A stretch of 64,000 nucleotides of DNA from NCBI GenBank assembly GCA_038501195.1, contig JBBPUQ010000009.1, positions 806,001-870,000 on the forward strand, written 5' to 3'. The notes under the pieces are model-generated. The model was not told the origin of the DNA. It saw only the letters and a program-made list of their open reading frames with translations, and did no database searches. Source of the DNA: Nemania diffusa. Taxonomy: Eukaryota > Ascomycota > Sordariomycetes > Xylariales > Xylariaceae. Shown piece by piece: positions 45,601 through 59,600 of this stretch (positions within the stretch are counted from its first letter, which is position 1; the number at the start of each line of letters is the position of its first letter). A program made the translations under genes and the position numbers.

Positions 45601-46888
45601 CAACTTGAGCAGATCCCGGGAATCTGAGAAGTTGTCGTGGGCATTGACAAGTCTGGTAATCTGTAATAGATACCGAGATAGGCCAATTCCCAATCCGTCG
45701 CACGCTTCGGCCCGTCTACCTATCAAGCCTGCGTACGTATAGTCAGAGGCGGTTTAGCCGCAACGTAGATGACCCCATCCGCACACAGTACACGCGGCTT
45801 TATTATACCAACTTATCTCTCTAACCTCACAAGTACGCTTCGCAACTCTGTGCGTACGCATGTGTAGGCTCGTTGCTTATAGTTACTGTAGGTACAGCAG
45901 TGAATACTGCATGGGCAGAATACCTATCGCCATGTGACACCCAAGATACCGTACATAGCGAGGTAATTAGCCCAGTCGCTTACTTGCATCCATGTCGCTT
46001 ATCCCTCATTCGCGTGGGTTCGTTCTACTTCTACTGCGTAGATAATTGATATCTGTGCCTATCTAGATAATAGTGATGTTATTATAAATGTTCCATGCGA
46101 GTGAAATATAGGGCTTCTATCACATATAGCTACGCGGTCCTATACATATCACAGGCGACGCGTCCCTAGGGCACATTCTCGAGCGTCGTTGTGGACCCCA
46201 AACGTTTGGAAACATCGGCCGAATCGCGGCCTAGCGATGTCCAAAGTGTGAAGTAATGCGTAAGCTTCCCAAAGTCCTCCAAATTCTTCGCATTCGCACT
46301 TATTCTCCCGTAGGATTCCTAAAAACAATAAAGTTATGTGACGGTGACTGAGGTACAAAATAATGAGGGGGTATATGTTTGCTCTTCAGGTCTGTATTAT
46401 AATTCGTTCTCACGGGGCGGCTGTAAATTTACGCATAAGGAGTTTAGGTTAGTCGCCAATGGAAGTTCGTATACTAAATTCTGTAATTAACAGCGCATGA
46501 TCCCTCTATTCTCAATTTTGAATGTCCAGCCGAGCTATTTTGGATTTAGTCTAGCTAGACTCTAACCTTAGAACAGAACGAACCTCGTTATGAGTGGTGC
46601 ATGATAAACTAAAGCTTAATAGTCCGCTGAAGAATCTAAGAGAGCCATGGGAAGCACATAGAGACGCATACTGAACACCAACTGCCCGTTTCTCGTTCGC
46701 AGTCCTATGGCATAAGTACATGATGTACTTATTTGTAACTTGTAAGGCATCTCTAAGCTGGATTTGTAAGGCTAGTTACTGAAGTGAGGACTAGCTCGTT
46801 GGCTAGAACCCGGTCTAGTGCACACCACTTCCTACATCCGGGGGGCTGTAAGGCCAAACCAAAGGCGGGGGAGCCGCCTGTGTACTGA
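42694..46888. other. gene-poor DNA
   Basis: Four kilobases of ordinary composition with no gene I can support. The frame at 44594-45094 includes a (GTTGTG)n run read as poly-Val and has no family features. Short palindromes of the ACCTAGGT type begin to appear. Confidence 0.45.
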
Positions 46889-47422
46889 TTGAGTAGAGTC
46901 GCGAACACCAAAAAAGACGCACATCTATACCTCTTTGAAACTAGATATCAGCTTGGACGGACAGACATGGCAATGCGAAGAAGCGCTGAAGAGCGCCGGG
47001 CTTTGCTAATGGATTGGCGTGGAGACAGGAAGTACCCTGCGGAGATCATCGACGACGAATGGGCGATCTGCGACTGGTACCTTGCTTACTCGTTCGGATG
47101 AACGGTGCATACGTAGGTGGGAACCTGGGAACCGAGCCGAATAAGCGAGACTCTTGTTAGGAAGTTCCAGAGAGATGCAGAACATTTCGACGATGCCTAT
47201 CAATCGCTTCCTTATCTACCTGACGTTCCATCTGGTTACGTTGTTGATAGGGCATTGACAAAAAGCGTGGGGTGGGTTGAGTCGGAATACAGCGGACTTA
47301 CTTCTCTGGAGGAGCGAGCATGGGGAGGGAGGAAAGGTGAGGTTAGGTTGGTGTGTGCAACGGCTCATTCCGTAGCTACGACGGCGAGCACAGTACAGGA
47401 GATATTCCCCGCGTGGCTTTGA
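46889..47422 (+). pseudogene. unidentified broken frame
   Basis: Two open segments in the same frame, 46889-47101 and 47117-47422, are separated only by TGA and TAG. The first segment (RRSAEERRALLMDWRGD, AEIIDDEWAICDWYLAY) and the second (ISETLVRKFQRDAEHFDDAY, LPYLPDVPSGYVVDRALTKS) both look coding in composition. The stops TGA and TAG would be CGA and CAG before C-to-T change, so this may be a RIP-touched relic. No family recognised; a chance frame is also possible. Confidence 0.3.
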
Positions 47423-50400
47423 GGGTGGTTTGCTCCGGTCTCACGCTACGCAGACACACCTGTGTGATGGTACCAGGTAAGTAAACAGCCAGGAGCGAAG
47501 GCTAGCTGGGCCGTCGGATGGAGGATGGCCACATTCCCCAGACTCTCATACGTAGGCATCTACTCTGAACCGGGAAACGGTATATTGGCCTAGCTGCACG
47601 ATCAAATGATCGCGACGATTTCGTTGGCGAGGACAGCGGTGCCCATTCGCGGGGAAAGGGGACGTTAATATATATAGATATATACGCATATATATATACA
47701 TATATATCGAAGCAGATCCAATCCAAGTGATCGAGGTGCAGTGGGTGAACCGTCCCGTCCCTACCCGCCCCAAGTGCGCACACTACTGCGTAGATAGGTA
47801 CGTACGGCCCACTCTTCTTGCTATACCTATCTCTATCTCTGTTGATTCTTCTATTCCCCTTTTGGGATATGGTAGTTCGGGCAAACCAGCCCGAGGGCCC
47901 GGCCGGCGAAGTTTGTCGTAACAAATCCATCTAAAACCTTTAGACAACCTGGGAGCTTTTAGACGACGTGCCTACCTAGTACATAGGTAGTGTCTCTCGT
48001 TGCACGTGCCGGAACTTCGTCATGCGCACTGCTGAATAGGGACTGGAATTACAGAGTAATTAGCAACACCTGTTGCCCAAGTGTGTAGAGCAAGAGAGGG
48101 ACAGGCCAAGCATTGCTCCTATTATCGGAAGTCGGTCAGCTCGACAGTGGGCTGTCTTCGAGCAGGATGACAGAGCAGAGCTTCGATACCTATAATAATC
48201 CGGGTTGCGTTCGCATACAACTGTGCTGATTAGGTATGCAACGGCTTGCATCCACAGCAACAAGAACTTGAAAGTCATGCCACACTTTATGCTTCATGTA
48301 GCATGATGTACATATGGTTGGTACTTATGTGATGAGCGAATTGCCACTCGGAAAATCTTGTACCTACCAATCTCGGTCGCATCTTGAGCTGCAGGTGCTC
48401 GTTAGTGTCTCGAATAGTCATGGAGAAATGGCTGGCTGGGTGTCCCAGCTAAGTTGAGACACTCTCGTTGACGAAGTCTCGCTTCTGAATACTCTAGTAT
48501 TCCAATCGTTTGGTAGAGCATTGACGAGCGAGATTACCTGATTGAACAAGACGCAATAGTCTCGCGTTGCGTGGGAAGAAGCAGGTCAATCCCATTGTTA
48601 ATGAGACTTACATACCTAGGTCGGTATTTATTAGATAAATGTCGATGGAGTTCAGCTCGAATTGTGGATACAGTGCACATATCCGCCGTGGTGTTGATTG
48701 AGACTGTATGTTGTTACTTGGTCACAATGTACAATATTTGGGTGAGGAATCAGTCCTCGGCAGTCACAGCGTGTTACCCGCCTGCCAAATCTTGTCAACA
48801 GGTGGTTAGGTAGTAGCCATGTCTTAGCGTACAGGCGTCTCACCAGAGGCTGTGCCCCTCGATCGGTACCTGAAAGCTTGCCTCGCTATTCCACCTAGGT
48901 AGATACAGTCAGAGTTAATCAATAGCAACTCTTTGCACTAGGTATCGAACCTTACAACGCCCTCGCAAATTTAATCATGAACATAATTTAAAGTATGTAT
49001 GATGAGAAACCTTATAGTTGGTAAAGTAGGTATCCAACAGCGGTAGTATTCATGTTGAACCCCTTACCCACTCACTAATAATCTAGATAGGTAGGTACCT
49101 ACCTAGGCTAGATAGTGTTGGTAATTCTTGAGACAGTCGAATCGATGCAACTAAGTTCTGCGGGTAGACCGACGGAAGCCTCTTGTTTCGTATATCTGTG
49201 ACGGACTTCCCATCCATACAGAAGAAAGATTATTCAACATGACTACATGTAGCCCCAAGTTATGCCCTATTTACCTGGTAAGCTTCAGCCACCCGGCGCA
49301 TTGAGGTAGCCAAAGAGACAAACCGAGAAACGAAAAGAGATGTGACTGCACAGAACTGTCTCGGTCAGATCTGGGACCTACAGTAATTAGTGTCTCTGTA
49401 TCCCCGTGACGAGAGTGTGCCCGGATTGGGTACCAGCAGCCGACGACCAAGATGCCCAGAGTCCCAATCAGGAGGTCTGCGTCCCATCTGTCGCTGCATG
49501 GTCAGCAGCGTCCGCAGCAGCTGCCATCATCTATTTGCTGCGCTGACTGAGCGGGCACATCAAGGGCACGTAAAACTTGTCAGTCAGCTATGTACGTAAA
49601 CTACTCGGTAGGTGGGAAGGAAACCAAAGATAGCTGACTATCTTTCTTTTTGCTTTTTTTTCCTCTCTCGTGCTTTGGTGGTGGTGCATGGGTATACGCA
49701 AATCGCCAACATTTAAACTCTTAACTCTCAGGCATACTCAGGCATAGGTATGTCGTGGCATTGCCTGCCTACGCATACTCTCCAGTCAAGGCAAAGATCC
49801 AGTTGAAGGGGGGAACCTTGTTCCTTTTATAGTATGAGTTCCTCCGTACAGACACCTACAGCACGTTTACGACGCCAAGTGTATCTTTCCTGCGTACATG
49901 TAGGTACATACAATTATACCTATACCGCCGAGTCTCGTGCTAAATTTGGACCTGTACAGTTTGATACCCTGCCGTACATCACAGTAGCAGTAGTGGGCTT
50001 GTCCCTGATCACTTGATCATGGTAGGGAGGTACAGTACGGTGCCCTGCTAGCAGCTCTACACTGTACCATCCTGCTGCAAGTATGGAATACGAATGCATG
50101 AGGAATACAAAACGCAGATTGGCTTCTCTCTTTCTCTTCGAACATATAAATATAGCTAGCTGTATCCCCTTGCGTTGCGCCCAGCCATTGTTGTTTACGA
50201 TAAATATCTATGTTAGCCTTCTTTCTGTATTGTTTTCCTTGTCTTTCTGAAACTTACCCTGCCTGCCTAACCTACCTACATATGTACCTAGGTAAGTTAT
50301 TTAGCGTACCTTGTTTGCCGGTACAGTATTTACTCAACAGACAGGCCCATTTATTACAGTAGGCCTCGCAGCTACTGCGTAAGTGAGGTATGTATTCTAT

Positions 50401-50928
50401 GTAGGTATCCATTGGTACTTATTTCGTGTCTAGACTCTACAGCATCTACATGTACCTGTGCGCAATACGTATGCTCTTTTACGACGAAGTAGGTATACGA
50501 TCTTGAAATAAGGAAGTATATGTACTTGATTCGTATTGTTTAGGTGTTTCGGTATGTAGGTAATGTGTAGGCAATTACGGACGAGGCCGGACACTCACCG
50601 AATCTTTATGGGCTCCCGCTTCACTCAGAAAATAATCTACCTAGGTGGATTGCATGTGATGAGCTGGCTTGCCTGGCCTCCGCTACTTGCGCGCAAATAC
50701 TAATCATTAATCTACTGCGTATCTACCTAGGTAGATACATGCCTACGTATTCCATCCATACTAATTGTAAAGGCAAACTTACATGTCACGCCTTTAAAAG
50801 TAGGTATTATCAGGCTCCTAGGCATGCCAGATGGGCAGTGCTATATTTAATAGATTACTACGGTTGCCCACAGGGCTTACTGTCTTATAATTCAATTTAG
50901 GTAACTACGCCGACACCACTGGGCCCAC
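47423..50928. other. gene-poor DNA next to the AT block
   Basis: No gene recognised. An (AT)n-rich microsatellite lies at about 47667-47710. The CCTAGG-centred palindrome is dense here, with copies at about 48598, 48892, 49096, 50287, 50639, 50725 and 50818. Composition is ordinary until the abrupt edge at about 50928. Confidence 0.5.
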
Positions 50929-53900
50929 TTTTTTTTTCTACCTTTTTTTTTAAATCAAATTTGCAACCTAATTTTTTACAATCATTTTTTTAATTTAGTA
51001 ATAATTTATTTAAACTTTTATACAAATTAACATATATATAGTTGATTTAATTATATTTTAAAATAGCTATATAGATTAAGCGTAGTTTTTTTAAATTAAA
51101 TTTATTATATATAATTTATAAGCGTGCTAGTTTTATGCAGCTTGTATATTTTATTTTTTTATCAATTTTATTTTATTTGCTATAATTATTATAGTTGCTA
51201 TGTAATTTTATACAAATAAATTTTATTTTTATATTTTTAATAGTATTAAAAACAACTGCAGATGTTTTTAAATATTTTAGTTTGTTTTAAATTGCATAAG
51301 CAGTTTTTAATTTGTTAGTAAGTGTATTTGCTAGCTACAACTATATTTTACGCTAACAAGTATTGTTTTTATATTTTTAGCAGTATCAATTTTAACTGCA
51401 AACATTTTTAGCTATTTTAGCTAACTTTATATTGTATAAGTATATTTTAACTTGCTAATAAATATATTAAGTAGCAGCGACAATATTTTATATTAACAAA
51501 TATTGTTTTTATATTTTTAGCAGCATTAACTTTAACAGCTAACTTTTTAAAAAACTTAAAACTTTTTTATACTGTATAAGCTTATTTTAATTTGCTAATA
51601 AATATATTTTATAGTAGCTATAGTATATTATATTAATAAATATTGTTTTGATATTTTTAAAAATATTATTTTTAATTGCTAACAGTTTTGAAAATTTAAA
51701 AACGTTTTAAATAATATAAGTATAATCTAATTAAACAGTATATATATTTTTATTAAAGCTAAAAAATTTAGTTAGCGCATTTTTTAATTAAAACTTTTAA
51801 AAATAAATCTGCATTATTAATAAAAATATAAATTTATATAAATATATTATTTATATTGCAACTATAGCAGCACTATTATATAATACTTTGATTGCTTTGC
51901 TAATATGTTATATAATAAAACATTTAAAAAATTAAAACATAGTTAATTAAAGCGAAAATAATATTATTAAACAATATGTTTTATTTTTTAATTTTTAATA
52001 TATTGTTTTTTTTTTGCTATATAGAATTGCAGTAATTTTAATTATATTGTATAAAATATATAAACAGTTTATTAAAATCAAATTTGATTAAATATACAAT
52101 TAATAATGCAGCATTATTAAAGCTTATAAAAGTACAAAAATATATAAAGCAACATTGAAGTATATAATTAATTTAAATATTAGCTAATTAATACAGCTTT
52201 TTATTTATTAATTTGTTAGTATTTAAGTTACTTGCTTTTGCTTTTTACGCTTTTTAACTTTTTTATATTTTGCAAAAATTTTTTTTTATGTACTTTCGTT
52301 GCGCTTTATTCTGCTTATTTTTTTTTTATTATTTATATATTGTTAATTTTTTGCTTTAGTTATTATTATGCTTTTTTTTTCAATTAATATTATTTGATAT
52401 AACCAGCGATATTTACTAGTTGTTTTTAACTATTTTAAAAACTGCAACACTTTTATAATTAAAACTATTTAAATTACTAAAGTGCTTTTTTAGTTTTTTT
52501 ATAACAAAGTTTACTACATTTTAAATAAATCTAAAATATAATTTTTTAATATATGTTATATTATACTGAGCTAATATAATTTGTTATAAATTATTTAGCG
52601 CTTAATTAACTTTGTTATAATTTATAAAAACAGAAAATTAGAAAATATAAAATAAAAGATCAATTGGGTTAAACGTGCAACTGCTATTGCACTGTATATA
52701 TTCGACAGAACTAAAACAGAAGTAATATGTTATATATATTAGCAAAAAAATTATAATAACTTAATAAAGCGATATATTGTTATAAATAGCACAAGTTTTA
52801 AAAGCGCTTGTATAAACTGCTATTATTTTAAATAAAACAAAAAATGTTTGCTTTATGTTAGTAAGTTTTAACTTTAGTAAACTAAACATAAATAAACATT
52901 TATTAATTAGTATAAAATTAAAAAATATAGAAAAAAAAAAAAGGTCAAAGTTTTTAGGAATTTTTGCTAGGTTTATAGCAGAAATAGCAGAAATAGCAAG
53001 TTTGCAAAAGTTAAAAGTTTAGCTTAGTTAAATTAAAAAAAAAATCAAAGTACAAGCTAAAGCTATATATATTATAAAAAAGCGACATAAATGTATTAAT
53101 AACAAAAAAAAAAATAAATAAGCAATAAAAAAATAAATAATATATTAAAGCTTTAAACTGTTTATAATTAAGTTATTATATTTAATAACTAAAAAGTTTA
53201 ATAATATAAAATTAAATAAATTAAAAAAATATAAAGCTTTATATATATAAATACTACAAAGTATACCCGACTTTTTATACAATTAGACTCAAACTATAAA
53301 ATATAGTATTGTTTTAATTTAATCAAACTTGTTTTAGCTATATTGTTTTTGTATCTTTTTAACTATTACACTTTATATTTATTTGCTATTATTATTTACT
53401 GTTTTTTTTTATTTATTGTTTGTACCTGTTACTTTATACAATATGTAATAAATGCTGCTTTATAACAAACCGTTTATATTTAATAATGCGTAAGCAAAAT
53501 TTACGCTAAAAAGTCTGCGTATATAATTAATATTTGCTTTTAATGAAAATTATTACATCTTTATCTCTTTCGTTGCAACAACTTTAACAAGCTTTATTAT
53601 TTACTGTTATATTTTTGGTTTAACTTTTATTTGTTTTGTTTTTATTAATTAATTTTTTACTGTTATTTAATATATTGTTATTTGTTTTTTTTTTTGTTTT
53701 GCTTGTACTATTTTAACGCTTTAGTTTATTATTGTTTTTTTTATTAGTTTTGCAAAATGTATAGATTGCAAAAAATCAAAACATATATAAAACTACTTTA
53801 AATCGAAATTTTATAATCAAAAAAGTTTTGTTTATATTTTAGTTAATTATAGCAGCGTATATTTGCAATAGTGTTAACTATATCAATTGTATCAATAAAA

Positions 53901-54900
53901 TCGAACATATTTATAGTTTCGATTTAATTAATATATATATATATGATTTATATAATAATTATATAAGCTTTATTAATTAAGTTTTTGCTTTTTTTACTAT
54001 TGTAAACTAAGTGTATAGAAACTATATAAAAGCAAACATAAGCTTTTTTAAACAAATTACTTTAAAAAATAGTGCATTAGCAAATATTTTACTTGTTAAT
54101 ACTTATGCATTTTTTACTTTAAACGATATTATTAAATATTACAAAGTTAAAACTAACAATAATTTAATAATTAATATTAGTGCGATACTTTATATTTACA
54201 ACGAAAAAAATAAAGATTTAAAAAAAGCTTAAAAAACCCAACTAGTTTTAGATGTTCTAAAGCTAACTAGTTGCAAGTTAAAAAACAAAAAAGCAAATAC
54301 AACAGTTTTGATTGCAACTAAAGCAGTTGTAAATAATAGAATTTAAATTAAGCAAAAATACACAAATAAACTACAAATTAAAAAAAATATAATCAGTTAA
54401 ACTTATAAATATAAATGTAATTATTAATATAAAATTATTATAAAGCTAATATATAATTTGCTTTTAATACTAGCGTTTGAACTGATATATAGTAAAGCAA
54501 ACACTAGCAAATTTAATTTTATCGGAACTTATACAAGCTACTTTAAAGCAGCTGCAGCTTTATTTGTTACAAGTAATTACAGTAAATCAAGCTTAATTAA
54601 ATTAAATTATTAGAAAAAAATAATAAGTAAAAAAGCTTATAGTTTACTTAATTAAAAATTTGATAATTTAAATAAACTACTGCTACTATAGAAAGTTTTA
54701 AATATATTGAATATATTTGTAACTAATATATGCAACTTTAATCGTAAACGCTTTAGTAATATTTTAAACAAAGAACAAGCAGCAAAAAAAACTGCGAAAT
54801 AAATAGATGTTTTATTAATAGAAACAAAAGTTAAAATATAAAATTTGTAGCAATATATTTATTTAATAATTAAAACTTTTTAATATAAAGTTTTAAAATT
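50929..54900. other. AT-rich block, part 1 (moderate residual G+C)
   Basis: At about 50928 the sequence switches within a few bases from ordinary composition to very AT-rich. Scattered G and C remain, many as GC or GCA/TGC triplets. No intact gene; the one longer frame (54011-54232) is a by-product of low stop density on a biased strand. The block probably represents several old mobile elements mutated by RIP, but no element can be named. Confidence 0.6.
51220..51781. repeat. tandem repeat of about 140 bases, four units
   Basis: Units begin with ATTGTTTTTATATTTTTAG-like sequence at about 51220, 51362, 51502 and 51642, spacing 142, 140 and 140 bases. Each has an internal TATAAG and a closing ATATTAACAAAT-type end. 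Similarity falls from the middle units outward. Confidence 0.65.
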
Positions 54901-55104
54901 ATAATATATTTTTTTATTTTTAAATTATTTTAACTGTATTTTATATTTAATTTATAAATTTTGTAAAATTAAACTTGTAAATATTAAATATATATTATTA
55001 TATATTAATTACTTTAGTAATAATTTTAATAAAACATTTTTATTGTTTTTTTAAAAATAAATTTACTAAAATTTTATTAAAAAATTTTAAAATAATATTA
55101 AATA

Positions 55105-56657
55105 TTAATAAATAATAAATAAATATAATAAATAAATAATAATAAATATAATAATAATAAATAAATAATAATAATTAATAAATAATAATAAATATAATAA
55201 TAATAAATAAATAATAATAATTAATAAATAATAATAAATATAATAATAATAAATAAATAATAATAATTAATAAATAATAATAAATATAATAATAATAAAT
55301 AAATATAATAAATAAATAATAATAAATAATAAAAAATAATAAAAAATAAAATAAATAATAATAATAAATAAATATAGTAAATAAATAATAATAAATAATA
55401 AATAATAATAAATAAATAATAATAAATAATAAATAATAATAAATATAATAATAATAAAAATAATAATAATAAATAAATAATAATAAATAATAAATAATAA
55501 TAAATATAATAATAATAAAAATAATAATAATAAATAAATAATAATAATTAATAAATAATAATAAATATAATAATAATAAATAAATATAATAAATAAATAA
55601 TAATAAATAATAAAAAATAATAAAAAATAAAATAAATAATAATAATAAATAAATATAGTAAATAAATAATAATAAATAATAAATAATAATAAATATAATA
55701 ATAATAAAAGTAATAATAATAAATAAATAATAATAAATAATGATAATAATAAATATAATAATAATAAAAATAATAATAATAAATAAATAATAATAATTAA
55801 TAAATAATAATAAATATAATAATAATAAATAAATATAATAAATAAATAATAATAAATAATAAAAAATAATAAAAAATAAAATAAATAATAATAATAAATA
55901 AATATAGTAAATAAATAATAATAAATAATAAATAATAATAAATATAATAATAATAAAAGTAATAATAATAAATAAATAATAATAAATAATGATAATAATA
56001 AATATAATAATAATAAAAATAATAATAATAAATAAATAATAATAATTAATAAATAATAATAAATATAATAATAATAAATAAATAATAATAATTAATAAAT
56101 AATAATAAATATAATAATAATAAATAAATATAATAAATAAATAATAATAAATAATAAAAAATAATAAAAAATAAAATAAATAATAATAATAAATAAATAT
56201 AGTAAATAAATAATAATAAATAATAAATAATAATAAATAAATAATAATAAATAATAAATAATAATAAATATAATAATAATAAAAATAATAATAATAAATA
56301 AATAATAATAAATAATAAATAATAATAAATATAATAATAATAAAAATAATAATAATAAATAAATAATAATAAATAAATATAATAAATAAATAATAATAAT
56401 AATAATAATAATAAATAATAATAATAATAAATAATAAATAATAAATAATAAATAATAAATAATAAATAATAAATAATAAATAATAAATAATAAATAATAA
56501 ATAATAAATAATAAATAATAAATAATAAATAATAAATAATAAATAATAAATAATAAATAATAAATAATAAATAATAAATAATAAATAATAAATAATAAAT
56601 AATAAATAATAAATAATAAATAATAAATAATAAATAATAAATAATAAATAATAAATA
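55105..56657. repeat. A/T-only AAT satellite with higher-order structure
   Basis: About 1.55 kb made almost only of AAT, AAAT and TAT words, purine-rich on the plus strand. A marker segment AAAAAATAATAAAAAATAAA recurs at about 55331, 55613, 55861 and 56156, so blocks of 250-295 bases were duplicated. A single G in ATATAGTAA recurs with each block. From about 56425 to 56655 it turns into a pure 7 base tandem (ATAAATA). Confidence 0.85.
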
Positions 56658-59600
56658 TATTTAATATTAATAAGTTTTTTTATAAATTTTGTTATATATA
56701 ATAAATTTTATAAAAATAAATTAATAATATTTAAATTTAAAAAAATTTAAATAATTTTAATTAAAAATTAAATATAACAAATATATTATTATAATTATTA
56801 TAAAAATATAATAGTTTTAAAATATTTTTAATATAAATTAATAATATATATAAATATAAATAATTAATTAAAATTTTAAATATATATTATTTATTTAATA
56901 TTATAATTATAAATATATAAATATTAATTAATAAATTTAAAAAATAAATATAAATTAATAAAATTATTAAATTATATTTATTTAAAATAAAAATATTATA
57001 AATATATTTTTAAAAAAAACTAATTTTAAAAATATTATAAAATATAATAAATAAATTTTATTTTTAATAATATATTTTAAAAGTAATTATTTATTAAAAA
57101 ATATTATTTTATATAAACATTATATAAATATATTTTAATATATTTATATTTTAATGTTTTATATTATAAATAAATAATTATTATAAATTGATATTTAGTT
57201 TATTATTAAATAAATATAAATCTTTTTAAAAAAAAGCTTTTATTTAAAACTATATTAATTATTTAAAAAAAATAAACAAATATTTATATAAAAAACAAAA
57301 TATAAATATAAAATTAATATTTAATTATATATTATAAAATAAATAAATATATTTTATAAAAAATATAATATATTTATTTTAAATTAAAAAAATAATTAAA
57401 AGTTTTAATATAATAAAAAAAATAATTAAAAGTTTTAATATAATAATAATATTTATAAAATATTAATTTTATAATTAAAATAATTTATATTATAATTAAA
57501 TTAATTAAAATTTATATATTAAATATATTTATTTTATTTTTATTATTATAATAAAATATAATTATATATTATAAAAAAAGTTTAAAAATTTTAATTATTA
57601 ATTTAATTATTTAAATGTTTTAAATTTAATATAAAAATTAAATATAATTTAATTTATAAATTATAATTAATAATAAATAAATTATTAAGTAATTATTTTT
57701 ATATATAAATATTTTATTTTAAATTATTTAATTTTTAAAGTTTAATTTAATTTAATTTTAATAAATATAATTTAATAAATAATTATAAATATTTTAAATT
57801 AAATAATTAAATTTTATAATTTATTATTTATAATATTAAAATTTAAATTATATTTTATATTAAATATTATAAAAAATTATAATTAATATAATATATTAAT
57901 TTAATTATATTATTATTATAAAGTTATAATAACTTTATAATATAAAAAAATAATAATTTAATTTATATTTTAAATTATATATTAATATAAAAAATTAAAT
58001 TATTAAATTTTTAATTTTTTAAATAAAATATATTAATAATTATAAATATTAATATTTATAAAAATAAAATAAAATAAAAATTAATTATAAAATATAATTA
58101 ATATAATATTATAAAAAATTATTTATATAATAAAAATTAAAAATATTAAAATATAATATAAATAAATTAATTAATAAATTATAATTAATATAATAATATT
58201 ATAATATATATTTATATTTAATATAAATAAAAATATAATTATTATTTTAGTAATATTTTAAATAATATATATAAATAAATAATTTTAAATATAATAAATA
58301 TATTAATTTTATTATATAAAAATTAAATTATATTATTAATATTTTCTTTTTATAATATTTTAAATTTAAATAAAGTTTTATTATTATAATATTATTATTT
58401 ATTAATAATAAATAAATTTAAAATATTTATTTTAAATTTTTAATTTATTAATAAATAATAATATTGTTATTATTTTATATATATTAATTAATTTATAAAT
58501 AAAATATTATTAATTTTAAAAAATATATAAAATTATTTAATATAATAAATTAATTAATTTATTTTTATAATTAATTTTTTTTAATATAAAATATAAATTT
58601 AAAATTAAATTTGATTTTAAGTTTTATATATTAATAAAATATTTATATTAATTTTATAATTAATATTAATAATAAAACAATTTAATTTTTCAAAATATTA
58701 AAATATTTATATTTTTTTATATTGTTTTTATAATAATTTTATAAATTTATTTATAATTTTGTATTAATTAATAAATATTTTTATATTATTTAATTATATA
58801 ATATTATTATTAAGTTTATATTTTAAAGTTTTTAATATATATAATTATTATTAAAATTATATATATAAATAATTAAAATAATTTATAAAATTTAAATATA
58901 TATTTAATTTTTTATTTTTTATATTAATATATAAATATATAAATTTTATTTATATATATTAATAAAACTTTAATTATATATATTTAAATATATTTATATA
59001 AATTAAATTAAAAAATAATAATATAATAATATTAATTTAATTATTTATTAATTTTAATTATTTTATAATATTTATATTTTTTAAAAATTATTTTATAATA
59101 ATTATTAATTATATAATTATTTTTGAATTTTTTTAAAATATATATAATATATAATATATAAAATATAATAATTTTAATAAAAAAAATATAATATAATTTA
59201 TTAATATTTATAAAATTTATAAATTATATATATATATATATATAATATTTTATTAATATTAATTAATAATTATAAAATATAAATATAAATTAATAATTAT
59301 ATTTATATTAAAAATTAATTATAATTAAAAATAATTTTTATAATATATTATTAAGTTATTATTTTAATTATTTTAATTATTTTTATATTTATTATTATTT
59401 ATATTTAAAATAATAATAATAAATATAAATTAATAAATTAATAACTTTATATAATAAAAATAAATTTAATTATAAAAATATAATTAAAGTAATTTAAAAT
59501 ATTATTATTAATATTATTAATATATTAAAAATATTATAAAATTAAATATTAAAAATAAATAATTTATAAATATATTTAAAATTAAATAATTAAAAACAAA

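Noticed and set aside
47667..47710. AT-rich dinucleotide run as origin or satellite
   Set aside because: It is a short, imperfect (AT)n microsatellite without further structure.
54011..54232. 73-codon open frame in the AT block
   Set aside because: Composition is Asn/Ile/Lys/Tyr-only as any AT-rich frame gives; no start context or family features.
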